From: Yponomeuta sedellus
Taxonomy: Eukaryota; Arthropoda; Insecta; Lepidoptera; Yponomeutidae
Direction of reading: 5' to 3'
Assembly (NCBI GenBank): GCA_934045075.1
Contig: OW203721.1
Location: forward strand, 382,001-446,000
Length of the DNA: 64,000 nt
Of the stretch, positions 55,613-64,000 are shown piece after piece. The notes below the pieces were generated by a model. It was not told the origin of the DNA, ran no database searches, and was given only the letters and a program-made list of their open reading frames with translations. Each line of letters begins with the position of its first letter. Position 1 is the stretch's first letter. Both the position numbers and the translations under genes were made by a program.

Positions 55613-56365
55613 TTCAGATCACCTATTTTTCCCAGTGTATAAAATTGGTCACAAACCCTCAATAGATGTGACTTTTGCCTATACTTAGATGACAAACTGG
55701 ATTTCCAAATGTAAAACTAGATTTTTCCAGATGAAAATCTGGATTTTGTCAAGACAACTGCTGATTGTGACGGGAAAAGAGAAAGATTAAAAACCTCCGT
55801 TAATAAAACGTAATACCTAAGTTATGTCGAAAATTATTAACGCTCTCTTTCGAACGTGCCGAAAAATGGAAGCAAAACATATACTGCGCTTAGGGGCGCT
55901 AAAGCGCTACCCATGGATTAAAAATCGCGGAAATCGATTAAAGTCCTAGAATATTACTATTGCATTCTAAACTGTATATTCTAAAAATAGATGTTAAGAC
56001 TTCTCATGTTAAATTTTTGAAAATAGCCAATTTGTTATAAAACAATTTATGATTTTTATTCCATTGGCGGCGCCATGGCGCCCAGTTGGCGCCCTTAAGC
56101 GCCTTCAGCGCATTTGCATCGCTTCTCAAAAATGTCACAAAACGCGCTTGGAAAGTGTTCGTGGGCGATGCTTTAAAACCTATCAGTTTTTTGACTTCAT
56201 TTCAGCGCATACTTTTCACGTGCGCCTGAGTGTCATGTGAACGGATGCTGGCGGCTTTTTATCATAATATTGTACCCATTTGTGATCTATTAGAGGGTCG
56301 GATGTAGAGACAAAAAGTACCAATATTAATATATAATACAGGCTCAAGTAGCAGTGGTGCTGATC
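55613..56365. other. No gene recognised
   Basis: AT-rich; 56065-56110 contains GGCGCC-rich sequence with small palindromes. Confidence 0.3.
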
Positions 56366-56367
56366 TC

Positions 56368-56483
56368 GATAGCAACCCTTGTATATCCCCACTGCTGGGG
56401 CACGGGTCTCTTCCTGTGTCGCAGGAAGGTAAGGCCATTCTCCACCACGGGGGCCAAGTCTGGGTTAGTGGAGGATTGTAAGT
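56368..56483 (-). mobile_element. 5S-SINE, 3' part
   Basis: gcaacccttgtatatcccca to 'gggttagtggaggattgtaa'. Confidence 0.8.
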
Positions 56484-56489
56484 GGCAAA

Positions 56490-57135
56490 CTGATTACCGC
56501 TACCCGGATAGAGGCGTGAGCTTACATATTAAGTCCAACATTTTAATTGACAGCATCCAAGTTGTATCGAATTATCAACCTGCCACATCTAGACTACATA
56601 TGGCGCAATATGCGTGAGTCAACGCATGATTGGAAATTACCGAGACACTAATCGCAATTTACGTTGGATCATCATCATCATCTTGTGCTACCTAAAGTCT
56701 GTTGGGTGTAATGGGTGTAATCCTATTCCATGAAAGTTTTATCTTTTGTCGGATTTACAATAAGGAGATCTTAAGTTACACAAACATTTGTTTGATATTA
56801 ATAACGGTCTGAGAGTGTTTTTTTAACTTTTTTAATTATTGAGACGAATGAGTGTGTTAGTACGAGCGCACAACATCATAGACAACACTGCTCTCTGTAC
56901 GAGTATTATGACGATTTCAATGAAAGGTTTGATAATAAATTTGGCTCCTTCACTACAATTCAATTCATTGTAACGTAAAGAATTTACATTCCGTGTGCTG
57001 AATGTCAATGTACAATGTAAAAAGTAAGCCGCTACTTTCGGGCCGTTGTGTAGTGGAGAAAAAGGCAGCGGGAAAAAAACTCCACTCTGACCATCTTTTC
57101 TCAAGTCACCTTAAACCAAATACATCAATTGTCAT
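56490..57135. other. No gene; repeat O at 56960-57110
   Basis: A J-like end (ggcgtgagcttacat) follows the 5S-SINE. Repeat O: 'ccgtgtgctgaatgtcaatg', 'gtgtagtggagaaaaaggca'. Confidence 0.4.
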
Positions 57136-57139
57136 CTTA

Positions 57140-57260
57140 TTAATCAAATCAAAACATTTATTTGTCATAAACATAGGTAATGGTAACATACAGTCTTTGG
57201 TAAAAAGTGTCTCTATGTTTTACCCACAGGGCACACAAATATTTTAAGTTAACATAATTG
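57140..57260 (-). mobile_element. LINE 3' end with (TTTGA)n-like tail
   Basis: 'aatcaaatcaaaacatttat' then 'tttacccacagggcacac', a typical lepidopteran LINE 3' end read on minus. Confidence 0.5.
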
Positions 57261-57521
57261 TCTGGCATGCATTGCATGCAGTACTTTTTATTGAGATCAA
57301 TTCTTATTATTATTATGTTAAAAATTAGAATTTATTAAAATCGATGATATAATGTGTATTGTGATGTCAATTGATCAATAAATAAGATTAAAAACGTGTC
57401 CAATTAAAAATATTATGTGAACAAAAATTATACATTATGCATTAATAATTATACATTATTAATTATAAAAATCATACATTAACCTTAACAATCTTATTAT
57501 AACTATAATTAATTTTTTTAT

Positions 57522-57735
57522 GTAGCCCATATTCGTCCTACTGCAAGGCACAGTCCTTCTGTCAAAAAGAGAGAGAATGGGCTTAATTAACTCGCGTACC
57601 TACCTCTGATACAAAATTTCAAGCACTGCGGTTTAGAACAACGATTTAACAAAATAAAGTACTTGCTTTTGTGGTACATGCCCAGATTCGAACCCACGAC
57701 CTTCCGACTGAGAAGCCTGCGCTCTACCGCTTCAA
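57522..57735 (-). repeat. Repeat H followed by SINE C tRNA-like part
   Basis: 57522-57630: 'gtcaaaaagagagagaatgg'. 57645-57735: 'tggtacatgcccagattcga' and 'cgactgagaagcctgcgctc', the C tRNA-like start in reverse. Confidence 0.6.
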
Positions 57736-57739
57736 ACTT

Positions 57740-58505
57740 TATATTACATCATATTTGTGTACAGATATTCTTGTGTTTGTATCACAAACGTAGCTGCAAG
57801 TCACTAACAGTCCAGAGCCACTCCGGCGCATAAGACTCCACTGTACATCTTGGCATGCGAGCAGCTGCTTGGGTCAATTGTATTTGACCCGCGCTGCACT
57901 ACCCGACCGGCGACAGAAGGTCTTTTATTGCAACAACCGGACTACGAAAACTAGTCTCTTCAAATCGGTCGCGCTGGCGAGACCAGCCTCCGTGCGATTA
58001 GAGAGACTTCGACTCAAAACGTTACGAATTAAAAATGATGGGCATTGTTTGTTTTATGACGTCAGTTACAGAGTTTCCGAGGGAGCGGCTGCTAGAGACC
58101 AATCAATATTTGTTGTCGACGTACCTATAAAGTAATTTAATAAATACGAAGTCGTCATAAGTGCCACTTTGAGCAGGAATATAATTATGTGGAAGACCAG
58201 AAAAATATATTTTTTGTGTTGTAAATCCATACTTTTTAGTTATTTATTTTAAAACAATGGTGTAAAGAGGGAATGAAAAGGGTTCTTGAGACAGAAACTT
58301 AACTTTTCAGGAAGCGAGACCCCTTGTTCAGTTTTTATCCGATGCCTAAAGTGAAGGGTAAAGTGTTTGGCTCTGATGTCCGTTAGTATGTTCACTTGTT
58401 CTTAAACAATATCAAATCGCCGTGTTTACAAGTGTCATAGTATGTATGGAGCCGCATAAATCCAACAAAAATCACCACGATGAAATCGCCAATCCGTTTA
58501 GATAT
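57740..58505. other. No gene; unassigned open frame at 57869-58135
   Basis: An 88-codon plus frame lies in a GC-richer stretch. No domain is recognised; a decayed repeat or exon cannot be told apart. Confidence 0.25.
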
Positions 58506-58508
58506 TGT

Positions 58509-59247
58509 CCTACTTATATAATAAACGCGAAAGTTTGTAAGTATTGAGAGATGGCTGTTTGTTACTCTTCCACGTAAAAACCACTAAAAGGATTTTATTA
58601 AAATTTTACAATAATATAGCTTCTACATCAGAATAACATAAATGCTACAATTTATAAAGATATTGCGTGAATATTCTAAAATATGACGAAAAGTGTCAAA
58701 GTAAGTAGGAAAACTGCCACAACCGCTAGCGTTACACATATGTAATGTATGATGGAAATGGTAGAATGCTCAATTGGTAGAGCGCTGGCACGGATAGCCA
58801 GAGGTTGCGGGTTCGAATCCCGGCATGGGTGAAAATTTTAGCCTCTAAATAGGTTTTTAAATTTGTTCCTTAGCACGGGTTAGTGCATTAAAATAAAAAT
58901 AGTATAATGATGGAAATGTTTAAAATAATCGTTAAATATTGTTTATAGGAGCATACTGCAGTAGCTACTTATAGCCCAATGATTACGGCCACAGAACATA
59001 AAAAATGTTCTGTGATTAGGGCTCCGCAGTGCTTAGTTACCGTATTAATTATATTGACAATATTGTTACGGATTATAGTGCGAATGTCACATCTTAATAA
59101 TTTCGGGCTGTTACATTTTTCAAATGCGACCCAAAAAATATTAATGTCGTGATTTTAATGCCATCATTTTAGTTCTTTTCTACGCCACGCTAATATAAGC
59201 TACTCGAAATACTGATCCTGCGCAGACGAAGTCGCGGGACTAGCTAG
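58509..59247 (+). mobile_element. Helitron-like family 2 carrying a SINE A
   Basis: Starts TCCTACTTATATAATAAACG and ends cgcgggactagCTAG|T. Matches 37367-37666 at both ends. SINE A occupies 58761-58906. Confidence 0.75.
58761..58906 (+). mobile_element. SINE A with perfect 12-bp TSD
   Basis: Truncated just before the A box. B box 'gcgggttcgaatcccggc', 'tagcctctaaataggttttt' and full tail. Flanked by ATGATGGAAATG at 58749-58760 and 58907-58918, proving retroposition into the Helitron. Confidence 0.9.
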
Positions 59248-59249
59248 TC

Positions 59250-60095
59250 GGTTATACATATTTTAGTATCCTAGTTTGGAAACCGAACAAAACGGGGGTG
59301 ACCAGGGTCTGGATTCTGTTAGTGTGTCATTTAGTAGAATGACAAATACTCTAGTGGAGTGATGTGTTTTTTCATACCATTGACGCCTAGAAGGTTTGAC
59401 ATTGTGCGCGCGGAGACTTAAAAGTAGCAATGAAATGAAATCGCCACGTTCACGCAGACGCCTATGGCCTATAATGTAGGCCCGGGGATCGAACCGGGTA
59501 ACAAGTGGGACCCACAGATGTGACAAGCTCTCAGCTCCTTCACGTGTTTTATATTTATGCGGGCGTTCTCATGTGCTGCGTTGTATGTTAGTTGTTAAAG
59601 CGTTATTTATTTATCTAACCGACTTACAAGAGCCTTGTTTTATGGAGATTTTGAAGTAAGTAGATGTTGTTTGTTATCCCGTCTGTGACTACGCTTAGAA
59701 GGACGGAGAATTTTTTCTATGGGGCGGTGCCTTTTAGGCTTCTGTAAACCACAAGAAACCCGTCAGTATGTCCGCTTAGCACAAAGACGGCTATTACTAG
59801 AAAGCTGAAATATTAATCACACCTGTAAAGCGGTAGGATAAAATCTTTGAAAAATTGTGACAAAATTTATGAAACCGATTTTTAAGGTAGCCCTCTAACA
59901 CCTAAATTAAGGATGCATTTTTTTTTCTACACCATAGTGTATATCATTGTATTGGTCTTGAAAAAATTTCTATGTGTATGGTAACAATTTTTCAATTTAG
60001 GGATCCGGTCCGAAAATAATAAGCTTTAAAGAACTATTTTTTGTTAGGGTTGGGTGTCTCCCTCCCTCTTGCAGTTAAACAGAGATAGCACATAT
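59250..60095. other. No gene recognised
   Basis: Non-coding. A possible tRNA-like word in reverse, 'ccggggatcgaaccggg', at about 59482. Confidence 0.3.
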
Positions 60096-60096
60096 C

Positions 60097-60323
60097 GTCG
60101 GTATAAAGGTAAAATTCAGTAACTGCAAATGAGCCTACTCGTAGAAACTGCGCTAATGTGAATTTGAGATACTAAATGTAATATTTAGCTCAGAAATAAA
60201 AACGCTCACCCATCGTTATTTTTTTATGAGTAAACTAGATAGTGTTATTTTTGGGCAAAATAATTATCAGTTTATAGATAAAAAAATGGAAAAGCAGTTA
60301 ATGAGTTTTACCTTTATACCGAC
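60097..60323. mobile_element. MITE U, 227 bp
   Basis: Perfect 18-bp terminal inverted repeats (gtcggtataaaggtaaaa at 60097-60114 and its complement at 60306-60323), extending imperfectly to about 30 bp. AT-rich interior, no frame. Confidence 0.75.
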
Positions 60324-60329
60324 AATATA

Positions 60330-60915
60330 AGGATCTAAAAAGGAAAACTATCACGGGTAAGTAGGCTTAATAAGTTAAAGAGCGACTAATTTAAATAGTA
60401 AAATTTCCCAAAAATTCCGTTGAAAATCACTCTACTTAAGTTGTTAGTTCTTTAAAGCAGGTAAAAACATCTCCTTCTCAGGAACCCTACACGTACTGCA
60501 TAACAATCAGTTCGATGTATCAATTATTGTTTCGAATTCACTTGCAAATTTTTTGTAGGAATATTCCGAACTGGTTTGTAATGTGGTGTGGTCCTTCCGA
60601 AAGTTCATGGTAAAAAATATTATAATTTATTGCACACGAAAAACCCTGTATTGTGTTTTATCATATAAACTAAGATAATATGTACATTGTACTAATGAGA
60701 GCTTATGAGGTTTTAGAATCCAGCTAAAGAACAATTTTATTTTAAAACGACTAAGAGTAGAGTTTCTTTACAACGATCTAGATTTGGGGCTATATTTCAA
60801 TTATTGTTACTTTTATGCGCTAAATACCTACAATTTTCATCAAAAAAATGTGGAGTTTCCTTGTGACTCTTCTCCACATAATCTAATAATTGTGAAACAA
60901 ACAACTTTGCACAGT
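60330..60915. other. No gene recognised
   Basis: AT-rich non-coding DNA. Confidence 0.3.
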
Positions 60916-60919
60916 CTGT

Positions 60920-61125
60920 TAGCTTTTAGAATATACCTCGGGCTCTAGAAAAGGTCGTTTACGCCTTAAGCACACGAGTGTAATACTACTTCCTGCTCTG
61001 TATAAAACTTTTCTTCACTATTTTGAAAACTTATGTAAAGTCTAGTGTTATATTAGTTCCGATATTTCTATTACACTAATATCTCCTATATATCCTATAG
61101 TAGCCGAAGTATATTCTAAAAGCTA
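60920..61125. mobile_element. MITE Q, uninterrupted
   Basis: 22-bp terminal inverted repeats with one mismatch: tagcttttagaatatacctc at the left, inverted at 61104-61125. Provides the empty site for repeat J in 26270-26645. Confidence 0.8.
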
Positions 61126-61129
61126 CTAT

Positions 61130-61950
61130 ATTTATTTTATAATGAAAACTATTCATGAATTAAATTGAACCAGTATAAGTTTTCTCTCTTTGACTGTGCT
61201 CAATTTCGTTAGCGAATAAGTGGTGTCGTTCTCGATTGACGCAGAAGTTTCCTATCAATTGATATTATGTATGACAGATAGGTCATCACATGTGACGTAG
61301 AAGGGTGACAACAGTCATCAATTAAGAGAATCGCCGGACTGAATCATTGATTCAGTCCGGCGATTCTCGGGAACCATAACTAGTTTCGACCGCTAATAAC
61401 TGGTCTTGACTGATCGGAAATCGAGACGAAGGACGCCATGGATTTGCTAGCCAGCACTGTTGTAGAAACTAGGGTAACCATGTGACAGATGATTGCCGAA
61501 TTTGACAGACATTTTAGGATGTAGACTGACGAACGCCTAACAGTCAAGTCTGAAAAAGGGACATTAGTGGCTCAAGAAAAGTATACAATACAGACATACA
61601 TATTGTTAGCACGCATGTAAAAGAAATGTTTTGGCGGCTGTACACGCTCGCTCTAGAGCCTGAGAGTTTATCAGTTGTTGTTAGTTTTATACAATCGGCA
61701 CTATGGGAGCGTCCTGTGAAACTCGCAGTGTACTATAAATTCACTGGCTCTCAAGCGAGTATGTACAGCCGGCCTAAGATCTTTGAAAAAGTAATTAAAT
61801 TAAAATTGTAAATAAAAAACTCATTATAAAAGCAAAATCTCTTCGCAATAAACGTCAAAGCTATTTATATAAATAATTTATTTGTGCTGTAAGTATTTTT
61901 TTTTATCTCTCATAAAAATGTTTGTCTGAAAGGGGGGGCACCCCATATTC
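61130..61950. other. No gene; contains palindrome 61326-61368
   Basis: Otherwise unremarkable. A 61-codon frame at 61626-61811 has no recognisable domain. Confidence 0.3.
61326..61368. repeat. Perfect palindrome, 21-bp arms, 1-bp spacer
   Basis: gagaatcgccggactgaatca and its complement around one t. Not matched elsewhere in the window. Confidence 0.9.
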
Positions 61951-61951
61951 G

Positions 61952-62002
61952 ATGTCAACCCTTGTATGTCCTCACTACTGGGGCACGGGTCTCTTCCTGC
62001 AC
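61952..62002 (-). mobile_element. 5S-SINE, 3' end fragment
   Basis: gtcaacccttgtatgtcctc followed by 'ggggcacgggtctcttcctg'. Confidence 0.75.
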
Positions 62003-62004
62003 GC

Positions 62005-62645
62005 CATATTATAGGGGCTAAATAAAAGAACATGTAAAACAACAATTTTGTAACTACTTTGGTACAAAATTAAACTGTCGCGGATTTGCGGAAGATCGAC
62101 TTCGTAGTCCGGTTAACATCGGATAAATTCGGCCAAAAAAAAACTAATCTTTCAACTCAACAGAGAGCCGAATGACCTGGGTATAAAGTGAGAGATGGAA
62201 CCTAACCTAACAAACGAACTTTACTAAAAGTAACTTTATCTTAATATAAGTTAATTCATTTAAAAGTTGCAGTCGAGTGTATCATGTCCTTGTTTTACAG
62301 CCCGTAACCTGATTTCGAAAGGAGTTACTTGGCTGGGTACATCGGCGAGTGACCAAGTATAGGCTGATAGATTGATTGACCCAATTTAAAAGCGGTCGCA
62401 ATTGAACATCTTAAATCTAAATAAATATAGTAGATATAGTAGATTGAATTGAATTGAATTGAATAGAACCTACTGTCAAGAACCTAGATCTGGGACTTAA
62501 AAGCAGTTTTACCAAAAACGGCCGTTTCAGCGGAAATCGATTAAAGTCCAAGGTTAATCCTAGGTTCTAGACTGTAGGTGCTAAAAACTTATTATCAAAT
62601 CACGAGAGAGCTATGTCTTGCAATAGGCTGATAAGTATGGCTGAT
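62005..62645. other. No gene recognised
   Basis: AT-rich; 62440-62464 has short (TTGAA)n repeats that may be a LINE or SINE tail. Confidence 0.3.
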
Positions 62646-62651
62646 GATAAT

Positions 62652-62872
62652 AACATAACATATCATTCAACACAGGCACATACGTTGCTTCTGACCCCAC
62701 ACTAGGATACCCTGTGTCGTGGGAACCAGAAACAATGACATCACAAACATGTAAACATCCAAGACCTGGGGTTTTTTTTTGTCCCCAGCCGGAGTTCGAA
62801 CCCGGGACCTCTTGCATGGTAGGCAGAGGCGCTACCGCTACGCCACAGAGGTCGATGATGATGGTGGTGGCG
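62652..62872 (-). mobile_element. tRNA-derived SINE E
   Basis: Minus strand: 'gtggcgtagcggtagcgcc' (A box), 'cccgggttcgaactccggc' (B box), then 'aggtcttggatgtttacatg' and 'gggtatcctagtgtggggtc'. Near full length, tRNA-Gly-like. Confidence 0.8.
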
Positions 62873-62899
62873 CTAGTTAGGACCGCCTTTAGCACCGAC

Positions 62900-63259
62900 G
62901 AGGATCTAACGGAGGTCGCAAGTCCTCACTACTGAGATCCCAGCGAGGATCTAACGGAGGTCGCAAGTCCTCACTACCGAGATCCCAGCGAGGATCTAAT
63001 GGATGTCGCAAGTCCTCGCTACCGAGATCCCAGCGAGGATCTAACGGAGGTCACAAGTCCTCACTACCGAGATCCCAGCAAGGATCTAATGGATGTCGCA
63101 AGTTCTCGCTACCGAGATCCCAGCGAGGATCTAACGGAGGTTGCAAGTCCTCACTACCGAGATCCCAGCGAGGATCTAATGGATGTCGCAAGTCCTCGCT
63201 ACCGAGATCCCAGCGAGGATCTAATGGACGTCACAAGTCCTCGCTACCGAGATCCCAGC
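62900..63259 (+). repeat. 45-bp minisatellite, exactly 8 units
   Basis: Unit gaggatctaacggaggtcgc continuing to ccagc. Units start every 45 bases from 62900. Two variants, A (aacggagg/tcact) and B (aatggatg/tcgct), run A A B A B A B B. As 45 is a multiple of 3, the frame stays open as a 15-residue EDLTEVASPHYRDPS-like repeat. Confidence 0.95.
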
Positions 63260-63260
63260 A

Positions 63261-63702
63261 TAAGGCTGGGCGCATGCTGAGACGCAGGCGACGCAGCACA
63301 GTTCAGTACAGGGCAGGACAGTTGAGGCAGACATAGCCCCCTCCGCATGCTGCGACGCAACTATTCGCTCCATTCCTTGGCAATTCTCACCCATAATAAC
63401 TCTTTCATGTTTCTCATTCTCTTTCAATGTCTTTCTTGAATAGTACAAACAAGGTTCACAGTGAACTTATTCAATTAAATGTTCTGTCATTGCAACAAAA
63501 TTGTTAGTAATCACGCCTCGACTTGCCAGAAATCTGTGCCGGCACTACAACGAGACGCAGAGCAGGGCAGACACATGTCTGCGTCGCACGTGCCTGCGCC
63601 GCAGCGTACGTAGCCCAATGACGTTCCATGCTTTACAAAATCTGCGCTGCACTACGCTGCGCTGTGCTGCGTCGCCTGCGTATCAACATACGCCTAGCCT
63701 AA
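63261..63702. mobile_element. TIR element V, 442 bp
   Basis: About 41-bp imperfect terminal inverted repeats, with a perfect 20-bp core acgcaggcgacgcagcacag (63281-63300) inverted at 63662-63681. Internal 'gcgacgca' words repeat. It starts one base after the minisatellite. No recognisable transposase. Confidence 0.7.
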
Positions 63703-64000
63703 CTGGGTGCCTCACAGCGCGAGCCCCACGTGTTTTCACGCACCCGTGCCTCGACCTCCATCGCAACCGTCCGCCCAAGCTAACCCGCCAACTCTAGTCC
63801 TTAACTCCGCGCCTTAAGAGCCTACTTTAGTCAGTTTCCACGCGACGCAGCTTACTCGCCTTTAGACAATTAACGTAGTAGTTACTACGGTTTTTGGTTT
63901 AACTGAGTGGTCTTTCGCCCGGCTTCTGTGCGGCCAAATTCGCATCACAGGGATTCCATGTCATATGCCGGCTGCTGCTACGTCTCCCATGGAGTTGGGC

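Noticed and set aside
58761..58835. Functional tRNA gene in SINE A
   Set aside because: Acceptor pairing is imperfect, the anticodon loop lacks T33, and the unit has SINE tail and TSDs.
62900..63259. CRISPR array
   Set aside because: The units are direct tandem repeats with no unique spacers, in a eukaryotic context.

Overview
This window looks like AT-rich intergenic DNA from an insect, most probably a moth or butterfly. No host protein-coding gene, rRNA gene or functional tRNA gene can be supported. The lepidopteran call rests on recognising repeat types I know from those genomes: tRNA-derived SINEs, Helitron-type elements ending near CTAGT, fragments carrying 'ccactgctggacata', and LINE tails of (TTATC)n and (TTCAT)n. 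It is an inference, not a database match. Nearly every long open frame lies in a LINE, a microsatellite or a dispersed repeat.

The only substantial coding sequence is a non-LTR retrotransposon on the minus strand at 51746-55576. It has an intact endonuclease/reverse-transcriptase ORF2 and a 5'-truncated ORF1 with an SGNH-esterase-like domain. It sits inside the tail of a tRNA-derived SINE, whose two halves are found at 51622-51745 and 55577-55612. Three shorter 3' fragments of the same LINE occur at about 14.5, 16.5 and 25.6 kb, all on the minus strand; two of them also split an older repeat.

Repeat families, using my own labels. SINE A is tRNA-derived, with tail 'cttagcacgggttagtgca', and occurs at about ten loci. 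The 5S-SINE is a roughly 355 bp family with 14 copies; its head resembles 5S rRNA, including the C box. SINEs C, E, F and M are other tRNA-derived families. H, J, D, N and O are short dispersed repeats. P, Q, R, S, T, U and V are elements with terminal inverted repeats (MITE-like). G is a fold-back element. There are also Helitron-like copies, an LTR with a tRNA-Lys primer-binding site, a decayed RTE-type LINE end (38.5 kb) and a decayed Tc1/mariner/IS630-type transposase end (47.4 kb).

Layout: 0-9 kb scattered single repeats; 9-19 kb SINEs, a Helitron and LINE fragments; 16-21.5 kb two related LTRs; 23.5-32.8 kb a dense nest of MITEs and SINEs; 33-38 kb a tandem SINE A array, 5S-SINEs and Helitrons; 38-51 kb mixed, with a 393 bp (GTAT)n array; 51.6-55.6 kb the LINE; 58-64 kb Helitron, MITEs and a 45-bp minisatellite.

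The most interesting structures are the 5S-rRNA-derived SINE family, SINE A copies inserted in inverted form between single target-site duplications, and the LINE whose ORF1 frame now runs into host and SINE sequence.
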